In this document: positions 51,176-64,000 of the stretch, one piece after another
How the letters are laid out: each line of letters opens with the position of its first letter
Position numbering within the stretch: the stretch's first letter is position 1
Program-made: the position numbers and the translations under genes
The notes under the pieces: generated by a model
Told to the model about the DNA's origin: nothing
Seen by the model: the letters and a program-made list of their open reading frames with translations, nothing else
Databases searched by the model: none
From: Moringa oleifera
Lineage: Eukaryota > Streptophyta > Magnoliopsida > Brassicales > Moringaceae
Assembly (NCBI GenBank): GCA_021397835.1
Contig: JAJFZO010000896.1
Span: 4,566,501-4,630,500 of the forward strand
Direction: 5' to 3'
Length of the DNA stretch: 64,000 nucleotides

Positions 51176-52611
51176 ATACAACACCCTCCTACTACCTGAC
51201 AACAAATTATAAGCATCCACAGCCAAGTTCTACCCTACAACAAATGGCAAGCATCCATGAAAGCATGATCACACTATACTTCATCTTTATAATTTTTTCC
51301 AATAAAAAATAAAAATAAGCATCTTTTGGTTACCTTAATCTCACTCCTCTTTTGCAACTAGCACAATTAGTAGGGATTTTGATGTGGAATAGTATCCAAC
51401 TTGAGCTTTTGCACCATCTCCATGAATACTACATTCTCAAAGCTGCCACTGTCAATGATCAGTAAACACACCTTACCATGAGAAGTACATTTTATGTGAA
51501 ACACATTCTTTCTCACCCAACATTTATCTTTTGTCACTTGGGACACTTTCAAGTTATGTTGCACTATAACAAATATACCATGATCAGCATAGGTCATCCC
51601 ATCCTCATTACTTTCATGTTTGGGGTCATTGTTACCTTCATATTCTTCTCCATCAGTAACATCCTTGACTAAAGTAACAATCATTCTATTCAGACAACAA
51701 GAAGCAATATGCCTTAAACCATGACATTTGAAGCATTTCCTACCACCTAGTGTAGAAGAATTCGATGTTTGCTTGGTGCGAGAAGATCCTTTGCCATTTT
51801 CTTGCCCCTTTTACGCCATCTTGCTCAAGAGAGTAAGCTTGGAATTAACTCTCTCTCAGTACATATCTTTGGAACCATACCATGATTCCTTTTCAAATGT
51901 TTGTTGCTTAGTTTTTGAATTCAACTTGCACATATCATTTAATGACCAATATGTTAGAAGTTTAGCCACTTAAGAAATTTTATATTTAGACCCCCCAAAG
52001 TATCTAGCAATGGCTCGCTCCTCTGGTTCTAAAAGCTCTCCTTTAGCATCAAAGTACTAAATTCTGTTGTGTACACCTCCATGATAAGCTCTCCTTCATT
52101 TTCAACTCTCTTTTTCATTTTTTCTCATGTCACAATGTTATTATTCCCCTTATGTTCTCTTTGTCTTTTCAAATTCTCCCACCAAAAAGATGCAATTGTT
52201 TTTAAGTTTGAGTGCAACCAACTTCACTTTCTTGTGTTTTAGTAGTTATGAAACTCAAATATTCTGTCTATCATATTAAGCCAATAAAAAAAAATTATCG
52301 ATACAAGTTTTACCTTCAAACTCTGAGATGTCAAATTTTGGATTGTGCATACTTTGTCATCATCTTGTTCTCCTACCTTGCATGATATCTACCCAAATCT
52401 CTTAGGTGAGTTGGGTCATCATTAGAATCAAACTTTTGGGCTTCATTATCATGCTGATTATTACGTCCCTCAAGTACCACAATGATTACATCCTTTTCAT
52501 CTAATCCACACTACGGATCTTTCAAGTTGCAACCTCAAGGGTAACATCATTACTATGTTTACTTCCTTCACTAACAACTTCTTTTCCAATTCATCTTGCC
52601 ATTATCTACTT
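51176..52611 (-). pseudogene. Ty3/gypsy gag-protease pseudogene, copy C
   Basis: Sister of copy A. From right to left on the minus strand: gag leader (near 52500), gag core with frame breaks, zinc-knuckle region near 51690-51750, then an open protease frame at 51367-51684. That frame keeps the catalytic motif IIDSGSF, with Asp at 51453-51451, whereas copy A has Asn. In the knuckle region the frame holds CFKC but the third position is changed and a break follows (the downstream frame starts with MIVTLVKDV). As in A, nothing of reverse transcriptase or integrase follows, and satellite begins at 51175. The element cannot move on its own; it may derive from a gag-protease-only relative or from deletion. 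Confidence 0.85.
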
Positions 52612-52937
52612 GATCCTTTGATACCAAATTAGTACCATGTGATGATGGAACAATATTTAGAATGAAAATTATATAACTTTGTTAGAGAATTTGTTTGAAA
52701 AGCATGAGAACAAGGGCCATGGAAAATAAATAAGGATACAAAAACCTCACAACTCATGACTCAAAGGGCTACGGATGTGTACCACCCTAAAAGATTCATC
52801 GGTTTTCTTACTGCTCATTGGTTCCCAACCAAAGAGATACAGAGATAAAAGATAGAGCTCAAAAACTTCCTGCTAATGCATTCAAAGTCTAAGCTCCTTT
52901 CTAAGTATAAAGAATGAAACTATATACAACTACATGG
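52612..52937 (-). repeat. LTR half (antisense arm) with decayed PBS
   Basis: Begins at PBS-like 'tcctttgatacca', then the LTR to the common breakpoint (here TACATGG, 52931-52937). Compared with the other halves it lacks about 70 bp near 52715 ('acaagggccatggaaaataa'). Confidence 0.7.
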
Positions 52938-53690
52938 GATTTAGAGTTTAGGTATTAGGTTATGGGGTCCATTACTTACACATTAGTATCTAGGTTCTAG
53001 GTTATAGGGCTTCAAATTTAGGGTCTAAGGTCCAAGTTTTAGGGCTTTAGGATTGTGGGATTTTAACGTCTTAGGTCTATGATCTAGGGTTTTGGTTCTA
53101 GGGTCTAGGGTTTTATGGTTTTATGATTTTAAGGATTTAGGACCTAGGGTCTAGAGTATACGATGTAGGATCTAGAGTTTATGGTTTATGTTTCTAAGGT
53201 TTTAGGTCTAGAGTCTTTAGGTCATGGTCTATGTTTTGGGTTTTAGGTTTTTATGTTCCAAGATTCCAGAGTTTAGGCTAAACTGTTTAGGTTTCTAAGG
53301 TCTTGGGTCTGAATCAGGGTTTAAGTTCTTCAGTCGTTGGTTCTAGGTTTTTATTTTTTGAGTTTTCAGCTTTAGGATTTTAGGGTCTAGGGTTTTAAGA
53401 TTTTATGATTTAAAATTTTAGGTCATAGTCTAGGACCTAGGGTTTAGAGTTGAGGTTTCTGAGGTCATGGTTTAGAGTTTATAGTCTAGGCTCTAGGGTT
53501 TAAGCTTTAGGTTTTAGGATTCAAGGTCTAGGTCTAAGGTCTCGAGTTTTAGGATCTAAGGTCTAGCGTTTTAGGATCAAGAATCTTGGATCTAAGACCT
53601 AAGGTTTCAACGTTTTTTGGTTTTAGGGTTTACACGTAGGGTTTTAAGGTCTAAGGTCTATAGTTTACGGCATAGGTCTAGGATCTAGCA
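52938..53690 (+). repeat. Telomere-like array, family 2, G-rich
   Basis: Loop of the fold-back unit 52612-54012; matches 25239-25984. Confidence 0.8.
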
Positions 53691-54012
53691 CACCTATGTC
53701 ACTCTCTGGTTTCCTCTTATTTTTGTATTTCTTTAGTTAGGAGCCTTTAAATGGTGAGAAACCTCTCCGTATCTCTTAGAGTGGTACTCAGTAACCCTTT
53801 GAGCGGTGAGTTATGAGATTTCTCTATCCTTATTCATTGTCCGTAGGGTGGTAAGTTTTTTTATCTCCTTGGTATTAAACATTGTGGTGAACCTCTTGTC
53901 TTCTATTTTCATTTAAATCTGTTCGAACATGTGCTTCGTATTTCTAAAAAAATTTTTTGCTATAGTTATATAATTTTCATTGCAAACACTGTTTCATCAT
54001 AATATGGTATCA
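53691..54012 (+). repeat. LTR half (sense arm)
   Basis: Sense LTR half ending ATGGTATCA. Matches 25985-26288 but retains about 40 bp lost there and lacks the 19-bp duplication. Confidence 0.75.
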
Positions 54013-54304
54013 CCCTGGACCCTACAACCCTAATCTTTCGATCTTAAATCTTAAACTTTAGACCCTTGACTCTTATAGCTTAAAACTTAGACTCCAATCC
54101 TTAAAACTCTAGACCCTTGGCTATTCAACCCTAGATCTAGACCACAAAGCTCTCGACCCTTGATCGTTCAACTTTAGACTCTAGACCACAAAACTCTCGA
54201 CCCTTGACCGTTCAACTGTAGACTTTAGACCACAAAACTCTTATGCTTTAGACTCTAAATAGACCTTAGACCCTAAATCATAGACTCTGGGGTCCCCAAA
54301 TCAT
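54013..54304 (-). repeat. Telomere-like array, family 2, C-rich
   Basis: C-rich variants. Includes a tandem duplication of about 60 bp with 'ctcgacccttga' near 54151 and 54206 that extends this block relative to 26289-26516. Confidence 0.75.
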
Positions 54305-54955
54305 TAACACAAGGGTGCTTACATTACCACATTCAGCCCATGATGCTATGTGATAGACAGTTGGTATGCACCTTGGAGGATTTTCAAAAGAGGAAGTTAT
54401 GGAAGCTTCTTTAGTGGTAGGCAATCGGCATGCACCTTAATAATTTTGAAGGTAGAGTTATTTCAACCCATTAACTCCATTTATTTTTGTCAAACAAACA
54501 CATTGAATGAGCTAGTTATTAGCAAAAATTTAATCATTTTTTGAAGACCCAAAGCATGAAAGTTGTTCCATGCACTAGTATTTTTTTTTTAATGCTTTAG
54601 ACATTAAAGGTAGCCTAGACTTTGCTTGTATGTCCAGAAGCTCTTTGATTTCTCTCTTTCATCTTTGTACCTCTTTGGTTCAGAGTCATTAGTGGTGAGA
54701 AACATCCATTATCTCTTAGAGCGGTGCTCATCTGTAACCCTATGAGTTGTAGGTTTTTAGGCTTTTGTATCCTTGTTTATTGTTTTTATGATGGTTATTT
54801 TTTGTATTTCCTTGGCAACCCTGTGAGTGCTGACTCTTTTATCTCTCTTTTTCATTCAAATCTATTCGAACCTATGCTTGTACTTTATAAACAAAATTTT
54901 GAGCAAAGTTACATTATTTTCATTCGAAATGCTGTTCCATCATAATATAATATCA
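54305..54955 (+). repeat. Solo LTR-like element, sense
   Basis: 651 bp, collinear with 26517-27171 and ending AATATCA. The terminal TG has decayed to TA. The ORFs at 54350-54544 and 54724-54945 are chance readings. Confidence 0.7.
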
Positions 54956-56010
54956 CCCTAAACCATAGATTGAAACCAAGACCTTAGATCTAAGACTCGT
55001 CAACTTAGACACGAGACCTTACACCCAACATGTTACACTCCAGACCCTAGAGAAACCATAAAACTCTAAAACCTAGGCCCCAGACCCTAATACTAGACCT
55101 TACTAACTTTTAAATCTTAGATAATAAACGGTAAGACAATGATACCTTAAAACCCATACATCCTAAAACCTTAAATCCTTAAAACCTAGACCCTAGATCT
55201 TAGAACTTAGATCTTAGATGCTAGATTTTAGACCATAGATCCTTAACATTAAATACTAAACCTTGGACCTTAATCCCCAATTCCTCAATGTTAAAACCCT
55301 AGCCCTGGGTCTTAGATCCCTTAAACCCTAGACAAAGCCTAAATTCCTAAACCTTGGATCATAGACCATAAAACCTGTAAGCAAAACCCTAGACCTAATC
55401 TACGCCTTTTAACTTAAACCCTAAACCTTAGAAGTTAGAATTTTGAAACATTCACCCTAAAACTTAGATCATAGACCTAGTTTTTAAAACCTTAAGGCCT
55501 TAAAATCCCAAAACCTTGATACCTTAGAACCTGAACCATAAACCTTAGGCCCTAGATCTAAGATTTTGAAACCTAAACTTTAAACCCTAGATCTAAAACT
55601 GTAAAACTCTAAACCCTGAAACCCTAATCCTAGACCCTAAAACCTTCAACCATAGACTCTTGACCCATAAATTATACACCTCAGACCCCAAACCCTAGTT
55701 CTAAATCATAAACCCTACACTATAAAGTTTAAATCTCGAATCTTAGACTTTAAAGCATAAACCTTAGCCCTTAGATCGTAGATCCTAAACCCTGAAAGCT
55801 AAACCGTAGACCTTAGACCCTACATTATAGACCCAAGAACACCTTAGAACTTAAACCCTAAAACTCTAAAAGCATACCTGGGACCCCAGACCTTTACACC
55901 TTAAAACACTAAAACCTAGATCATAGACCTTAAAACCCTAATATCCTAAAACCTTTCACGTTAAACCTAAAGCCTGGATCCTAAAACCTTAACCCTACAC
56001 CCAAAAGTCA
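54956..56010 (-). repeat. Telomere-like array, family 2, C-rich
   Basis: Copy of 27172-28205 with small indels. No gene is seen. Confidence 0.85.
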
Positions 56011-59000
56011 ATTAAATCTAAGGTTTAATTATTTACTAAACCCATTTCGTTATGTGATCCATTTTTATATTAAGTCCAATCATTTAATTGGCATAGTTTC
56101 ACATTAAGTCAAATATTTTATCAAGCCCAATCATATTTTTAGGCTCATAAACCCAGTGAATTGTTAAGCTCAATTTTTCTTTGTGTTCAATTAATTATTA
56201 GGTTTAATTTATACATATTAGGCCCAACTGGTCCCTAAGCATAATTATTTACTGAGTTAGGCATAACAAACCCAAATTAATTATTAGACCCATTAAATAT
56301 TAGGTCCAATTAATTATTAAGTTCAATTATATCTTGGATAACACACCAACCTTAATTATACATTAGCCTAATTATATCTCAAATTCTATTATAATTGATC
56401 CTTTGGATCATTAGCCTACTTGTACACGAGAGCTAATTATATCATATATATAATTTTTAGGCTAAATTAAATCTAAGGCCAATAAATTTTAAGTTTATAT
56501 ATCTTGGGACATATTATTTGTTAAGCCCAATTATAGACATAGGATTATTTCTTGAACTCATACATGTTAACCTCATTAATTTGGCTTAAACTGATTATTG
56601 AATTGAGTTTAATAGAATTAAATCTTTGGCCTGATTAATTAATAAATTCAAGTCAATTGTTAGCTATAATTATTTGTTATGTCTAATTAATTATTAGGCT
56701 TAAACATATTTTAGATTCACAATTTTATTAGGCCCAATTGTATATTAAGCCTACTTAATTATTAAACGTGATTATATATTAAGCATATTTTTTTTATTAA
56801 ACTCAATTAATTATTTGATCCAATGAATTGTTAGGTCTAATTCGTTGTGACACCTAGTTGTGGATTAGGTTTAATTTTTTATTAGACTTTAAGCCCAATC
56901 AATTTTTAGTTACAACTAAATCTTGGGCAATTTATTGTTTGACAAAGTGAAGTATTTGATCCAATTAACTATTAGGCCAAACTACATTGTAAGCCTAATT
57001 ATTTGTAGTATGATTAATTCTTAGATCTAATTAATGTACGTTTGACTAAATTTGCTCATAAGCTGAATTATTTCTAAGTTTCATACATGGTAGACTTAAT
57101 TATATCTTGGATCTTATTATTTATATTAGAACTAATTATCTAATGGACCTAATTATTTATAGGCCTCAATTATATTTTAAGTCCAATTATAATTTGAATT
57201 CAATTATATATTAGTATAGTTTATTTAGTCTGATTAAATACAGACCCAATTATATCTCAAATCTAATTAATTATTAGATTTAATTATATTTTAAGCCTAA
57301 TTATATGTGAAGCTCAATTAGTTCTTAGATCCAATTATGTATTAAGCATAATTATTTATTAGGATCAATGATACATTAAGTCTAATTTTTGTTTGACCTA
57401 ATGTCCAACTTAGGCACTATTAAATTTTAAGCCGAATTAATCATTACGTCCAACTAATTATTAGACTCAAATAAATCTTAACCCTAATAATTTATTAGGT
57501 GATTTAATTCTTAGGCCTAGTTATATACTAAGGTCAACTAATTATTAGATCAAAATACATATTAAGTTCAATTTTTTATTGACCTAACCAATATTTTAGA
57601 CCTAATTAATTGCTAGCCCATTTTGACATTAGTTAAGTTCAATTTATTTAAGTGAGTCAATTATATATTAAGCTAAATTTTTTAATGAAAGCTCAATTAA
57701 TTATTAGACCTAATCAATATCTAGGCCTAATAAATTAATAGGCCACTTACTTGTATAATTAATTCTTAAGTCCAATTAATATGCAATAAGCCAAACACAT
57801 TCTTAAGCCCAATAATTTCTAAGGTTCATGCACAATAAGTTGAGTAAATTATTAGATCTTTTAGATGTTAGGCTCAATTATATCTCAGGTCCAATTATAC
57901 TTGCCCTATTACATTGTAGATCCAATTATTCATAAGATCTAATTATATCGTATGTCTAATTTTTGTGGCTTGATTAATTTTAAGTTTAATTATATGTTAG
58001 GCCATAATATTTACTAGGCCCAATTACACATTCGAATTATTTTTTGAACTCATGCAAATTAGCCAAATTAATTTGGTTAAATTAAGTAATAGCCTAATTT
58101 CATCTTTGATCTGACTATTCTTTAGGTCAAATTCTATATTAAACTCAATTTTTTATAATATCCAATTAAATTTTGGGCCTAGCAATTTTTTGTGCACTAT
58201 TGAGTACTAGATCGATTTAATTGTCAAGTTCAACTAATTTTTAGATTCAATTAAATTATAAGCCTAATTATTTATTAAGTCAAATTATGTATTAAGTATT
58301 TATTTTTTATGCATAAATAATTTGTTACTTTATATGTATAAATTATATATTAAACTAAATTTTTTATTAAGCACAAATTTTTTTTATTAAAAGCTCAATT
58401 AATTATTTGACCAAATGAATTGTTAGTTCTAATTAATTGTTTTGCTCAATTATACATTATACTCAATTATTAGGTGTAATTTTTTACTAGCATCAATTAA
58501 TTCTTATGTCAAGTTAATTATTTTGCACAGTAAATTATTTCATGTAACTAATTTTTAGGTTCAATTATATATCAAGCTTAGTTATTTTTATAGTCTACTT
58601 AATTCTTAAGGCCAATTAATATACAATAGGTTATATTTTTTTTGTTTGATAATTTGATAAACTTATTATTTTTTTAGATATTATTATTTTGTTATCAGAT
58701 CAAAATATCTATTAGACTCAATTATTTAAATGACCTAATTATATTTTAAGTGTAACTGAAATTTGTATTCAATTATAAGTTCAATGATTTGTTGGACTAT
58801 GCATGCAAGGCCCACTTAATTGTTAGCCCAATTATATTCTAGGTCTAATTATATAATAAGCTTATTTAGTTTTTAACCCTAATTATATATTAAGGTTAAT
58901 TATTTATTGGCATCAATTATATATGAAACTTAATTTTCTTAGAGTAGTTAATTCTTAGACACAATTAAGTATTCATGTGAATTAATTATTAGGTCAAATT

Positions 59001-59612
59001 ACATTTTACGCTCAATTACATCTTACATATACTTAGTTGTCAGGCCTATTTCGTTTCTAAGTCCAATTATTTGTTGAGCTCAATTAATTATTATGCTTAA
59101 TTTTTAAAATTCAATTATATATATATATTAAGTCCAATTATTATTTTGGATCTAATTATATTTAGGCTAGATTCGTTCTTTGACCCAATTATTTATTAGG
59201 CTCATGCTTGCTAAGCTCAATTAGTTATTAAGCTCACGCTTGCCAAGATCAATTAGTTATTGGACTTATATATTTTTTGATATAATTATTTATTTGATCT
59301 ATTTCATTCTTAAGCTCAACTATATATTAAACTATATTATTTATTAACCCAATTATATATTGAGCGGAATTTGTTTCTAGGCGGATCATCTATGCTAAGT
59401 TTAATTATATTTTATGCTTAAATAATTATTAGGTTCAATTTTGTGTTAGGTAAATTATTTATTAAGGTTATTCCTTTCTTAGCTCCATTGTATAAAAAGA
59501 TCAATTATGTATTAAGCTTGATTATCTAACTAATTCTTTTGTACACCTATATCAATAGCACATTATATAAAACGGTCAATTATGTATTAAGCTCAGTATT
59601 CATAATTAATTT
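56011..59612 (-). repeat. 17-bp satellite, reverse orientation
   Basis: Copy of 28206-32275 shortened by a deletion whose joint is near 56592. Confidence 0.85.
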
Positions 59613-59815
59613 AAACCTAAACACTAACCTTATACTCTGAACCTAACCCTTTTTACCTTAACCCTTAAACCCTAAAATCAAAAAGTTAAACCCTAAGTGC
59701 TAAACTTTAAACCTTAAAGCCCAAACCTCTTTAACCCTAACCTCACCTTAAATCTCAAACACTAAACCCTAACACCTAACCCTTAAACTTTAATCTTAAA
59801 CCTTAAGCCGTTAAC
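59613..59815 (-). repeat. Telomere-like array, family 1, C-rich (remnant)
   Basis: About 200 bp of aaccctaa/ccttaaa variants, joined directly to the G-rich array by a deletion that removed sequence equivalent to about 32480-32855. Confidence 0.75.
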
Positions 59816-61406
59816 CTTAAAATTGAGGGTTTAGAGTTTTTTGCTTAGAGTTTAGGGTTCAGAGTTTATTGATTGGAAGTTAACGGTTACTGGTAAGGGT
59901 CTAATGTTTAAGGTTCAAGATTTAGGTGTTAGTAGTTAAGGTTGGGCTCAAATGTGTAGGGCTTAGGCTTTATGATCTAGAATTCAAGGTTTAGTGGTTA
60001 AAGAAATTCAATGTTTAGGATTTAGGGATTTGGTTTTAGGGTTTAGTGGTTAGGGTTGAGGGTTTAGCATTAGTAGTTATTGTTAAATTTTATGGTTTTA
60101 GAATAATGATTTTTAGGGATTAGGATATATGAGTTAGGGCTTAGGATTTTGTAAATATAATTTAGGGATTAGCTTCTAAGGTTTATGGTTTATGAGTTAA
60201 GGGCTAAGGATTAAGGTTTAGGGTTCATCAGTTACATGTTAGGTTTAAGTTTAAAGGTTTTAGGTTTAGGATTTAGTGTTTAAAATTTGGGGATTGAGGG
60301 TTAGGGTTTCAAATTTAGAGTCTAAGGCTTGAGGTTTAGGCTTAAGGGTTTAGGAGTTATAGTTTAGAGTTTAAGGGCTAGCATTAAGGGTTGAGGGGTT
60401 AAGGGTTAAGGTTTCAGATTTAGTGGTTCGAGATAATTTCTTTAGGTTTAGAGTTAGGGTTTAGAGTTTTAGCGTTTAAGATTAAGATTTTGGGATTATA
60501 GATTTTAGGGTTTTGGTTAAATATTTACTTGCGTAGGGTTAGGGTTTAAAGTTTATGGTTTAGAGGTTTGAATTTAAAGATTATCGTTTAGGATAAAGTT
60601 TATGGTTTTGGTTTTAGGGTTTTGGGTTTAGGATCTAAAAGTTGGGGTTTAGGATTTGGGGATTAGGGTTTATGGGTTAGAGTTTCGTGATTAGGGTTTT
60701 AGGTTTAGTGTTTAGGGGTTAGTGTTTAGTGTTTACGAGTTAAGGGTTAGGGTTTAGGCTGTACGGGTTAAGATTTCATGTTTAAGAGTTAGGATTGGGC
60801 ATTTGGGTTTAAGATTTAGGGATTTAGGTGTAGGGATTCACGGGTTATGATTTAAGGGTTTCGATTTAGAGGTTAGCATTAAAGATTTAGGGTTGAGATT
60901 TAAGGATTATGGTTTAAGGGTTCGAGTTTAGGGTTTAGCGTTTGGTAAAAGGTGTTCAGTTTCGAGTTGACAAGGTTAACATTTTTGTGTTTAGGTTTTA
61001 TGGGTTAGGGTTAAGAGATTAGGCATTAGGAGTTATGGATTGAGGATTAGCGATTGGGGTTTAAGATTTGGAGTTTAAGATTTAGGGTTTAAGGTTTAAG
61101 TGTTTGAATTTAGGTTTAAAGTTTAAAGATTCAGGTTTAGAGCTTAGAGGTTATGGTTTAGTATTTAGGATTTAAAGTTTTGAGTTTAGGGCTTAGATTT
61201 TATTGTTTAGGATTTACAGTTTGACAATTAGGGTTTAAGATTTAAGGTTTAGGGTTTAAGGTTCAGGGTTAAGGTGTAGGGTTAGAGTTTAAGGGTTACG
61301 GTTTGAGATTTTGTATTTAGTGTTTAATATTTAGGGGTTAGGCTTAGGGCTTAGGATTTAGGGTTTCACGTTAAGGACTAGGGTTTAGTATTTTGGGTAC
61401 AAGGTT
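59816..61406 (+). repeat. Telomere-like array, family 1, G-rich
   Basis: Copy of about 32858-34425. Ends at the same junction with the 17-bp satellite. Confidence 0.85.
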
Positions 61407-64000
61407 TAAATTTAGTTGGGCTTAATAAAAAATTAAGCTTAACATATAATTCAACTTAAAAACGAAATAAGTCTAATAAATAGTTGAGTGTAACATTAAT
61501 TGAACCTAACTATTCATTGGACCTCACAATTCGTAAGGATTAAATAATTAATTAATCTTAGGATTCAATTGGTTTTAATAACAAAAAAATAGATTTAATA
61601 AATAATTTAACTTAATAAATAATTTAGCTTAATAAACAATTAAGTCTAAATTAAAATACTAAATCTAACAATTAGTTGAGCCTAATAACTAATTATGCTA
61701 GGATTTTATTCTACCTAAGAATTAGATGGGTCTAATATCTAATCAAAGTTTATACAAACTTTGATCAAATAACAAAATGAACCTAATAAATAATTATACA
61801 TATGATATAATTGAGACTAACAATTAATTGGACTTTATAATGGATTATATTTAACATTTATTTGTAACTAAGAATTAGTTTGGCCTAAGATTCAATTGGG
61901 CTGATAAAACATTGTGCTTAATATTTAATTGATGTAAATAATTTAGCTTAGCATATATTTGTACATAAGAATGAAGTTGGCTTAATACATAATTAGGCTA
62001 AAAAATATAATTAGACTTAAAGATATGATTAAGCCTTATAAATAATTAGGTTTAATGGATAATTAGACTTAATAAATAATTGGGCTTCAAAGATAATTAA
62101 ACTTAATAATAAATTATGATGGTTAAGATATAATTACGTCTAATCATGCAGAATTAATTGGACCATAAAAATAATTGAGTCTAATATGTAAATGAGCTTA
62201 ACATTTTATTGAACAAATTATTTATTATGTCAAATAATTAATTGCAGCTAAAATTTAAGTTAGTCTAATAAAAAATTAGATTTAATATAAAATTAAACTT
62301 AAGATGAAAATGGGTCTAATAAATAATTGAGTCTAATGTGCAATTGAACTTAAATATTAATTAAACATAATAATTCATCGGGCCTCACAATTAGGTCTAA
62401 GATTATATTGATCTTAATATATAATTGGGCTTAAGAAATAATTTAGGTAAGGAACAAATTGAGCCTAATGTATATCAATTTGGTTTAACAAATTCAGCCT
62501 AAGATCGGAATTGACTTAATAAATAATCGAGTCTAATGTGTAATTGAACCTAAATATTAATTTGACATAACAATTCATTGAGTCTCATAATTCGTTCGAC
62601 CAAATAATTAACTAAGCCTTAAAATTAGTTAAATTTAATAAAAAATAAAATTAATTTACAATTGAATTTAACAAAAAACAAAGTTTAATATATAATTAGA
62701 TCTATTAAAATATTGAACTTAAAATATAAATGACTATAAATATTAATTGAAGCGAGCAAATAATTTAAGTCTGACAATTAATTTAGCTTAAAATATATTT
62801 GAGTGTGATAAGTAACTTGGTATAAGATATGATTGAGCTTGAGATGTCATTAAGTTTAATAATTAATTAACTTTGAGATTTAGTTGAGCCTAATAATTAA
62901 TTGAGCTCAAAATTTAATTGTGAATAAGAATAAATAAGCCTTAAATTTTAATGTAATGTAAGAAAAAATTAGGTTTAATCTATAATTAGACCTAAAAAAA
63001 TAGATTAAAAAGTAACTAGATTCAAGATTAAATTGATCTTAATATATAATTGGGCCTAAGAAATAATTTAAGTAAAGAACAAATTAAGCCTAACGTATAT
63101 TAATTTGGCTTAAATATACATTAAACTTAATATATAATTGAGTACAACAATTCATTGAGAAAAAATTTGTTGGAAAGAACAATTAAATGAGCTTAGTATT
63201 TATTTGGGTTTAAAAGTTGAGCTTCATTTACCATTGGGCCTGATAATAATTAAGCTTGAGATACATTTTAACCAAATAATTAACTAGATTTGAGAAGTAA
63301 TGGGGTTTAAGATGTAATTAAGCCTAATAATTAATAAAATTTAATAATTAATTTGTTCCATGATTTAATTGTGACCAAGACCTAAATAGACCTAAGATTT
63401 TATTAAACTTAACATATAATTAGGCTTAATAAAAAATAAACTTTAATAAATAATGGAGCCTAAAATATAAATGGATTCATGCTTTGATTGTCTTTAACAT
63501 ATAGTTAGGCTTAATAATAAATGAAGTCCGTAGTTCATTAGTTCAGCAAATAATTGGACCTAAGATATAATGGTCACAAATTATAATTGAGCTTAAGATA
63601 TAATTGAGTCTTATAATTAAAATATAATTGCGTCCATTGTACATGAAACTTAAAAATAATTTAGTTCCAAAAAAAATATTGAGCCTAACTTATATTAATT
63701 GGGTATAAGAATTAATTAAGCTATAAAAATTATTAGGTCTAATATATAATTGAGCTTAACGCTTAATTTGACCAAACAATTCATTGTACTAAAAAACTAA
63801 TTGGGCATAAAATTCTATTGGGTCTCATAAAAAATTTGAATTGATATATAATTGGATCTGACCCTAATGTATAAGTTGGCTTAACAATTGATTGGATCTA
63901 TCAATTCATTAAGTTTAATAATTTATTAAGTAAAATAATTAATTAAGCATAGAATTTAATTGGATTAAACTTGATATATAATTGAGCTTAGTAAACAATT
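61407..64000 (+). repeat. 17-bp satellite, forward orientation, runs off window
   Basis: Copy of 34426-37050. Includes the same higher-order repeats of about 620 bp ('ataattgggcctaagaaata' type) near 62420 and 63045. Continues past the window edge. Confidence 0.85.

Overview
This 64 kb window looks like plant nuclear heterochromatin. The clues are long degenerate arrays built on the plant telomere heptamer TTTAGGG, decayed Ty3/gypsy gag-protease remnants, a primer-binding site matching the 3' end of plant initiator-Met tRNA, a MITE-like inverted-repeat element and very AT-rich filler. I cannot name the species. I find no intact protein-coding gene, no tRNA and no rRNA. Nearly all short ORFs are chance readings through repeats.

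Six ingredients are shuffled along the window. (1) A 17-bp AT-rich satellite, approximate unit TAATTGAGCCTAATAAA, occurs in both orientations and occupies more than half of the window. (2) Telomere-like family 1 (mostly ggtttagg/tttaggg variants) always borders the 17-bp satellite. (3) Telomere-like family 2 (with tctaggg and ttttagg variants) always lies next to LTR pieces. (4) An LTR of about 0.6 kb (TGACAC...TATCA) appears as whole copies and as half copies. (5) Antisense gag-protease pseudogenes occur at about 16.6-18.1, 24.0-24.9 and 51.2-52.6 kb, plus a short piece at 6.3-6.6 kb. (6) A low-copy segment carries a TTATTA minisatellite and a MITE-like element, at 8.1-9.9 kb and again at 46.9-48.3 kb.

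Layout: LTR (0-0.7 kb); family 1 (0.7-4.6); 17-bp satellite (4.6-6.3); gag piece and inverted LTR halves around a family 2 array (6.3-8.1); low-copy, minisatellite and MITE segment (8.1-9.9); AT-rich filler (9.9-11.2); 17-bp satellite with two orientation switches (11.2-16.6); gag-protease copy A (16.6-18.1); mixed LTR, family 2 and satellite with gag copy B (18.1-28.2); 17-bp satellite and family 1 (28.2-43.9). From 43.9 kb to the end the same order is repeated as a compressed copy of about 1.8-37.5 kb with large deletions.

The most notable architecture is a repeated fold-back arrangement: an antisense LTR half joined at a fixed point (TGCATGG then telomere-like DNA) to a family 2 array of about 0.7 kb, then a sense LTR half ending in TATCA. 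It recurs at 6.6-8.1, 21.4-22.5, 24.9-26.3 and 52.6-54.0 kb. Three of these are followed by C-rich family 2 DNA. This suggests a composite, non-autonomous repeat that moved or was amplified as a unit, but the sequence alone cannot show the mechanism.
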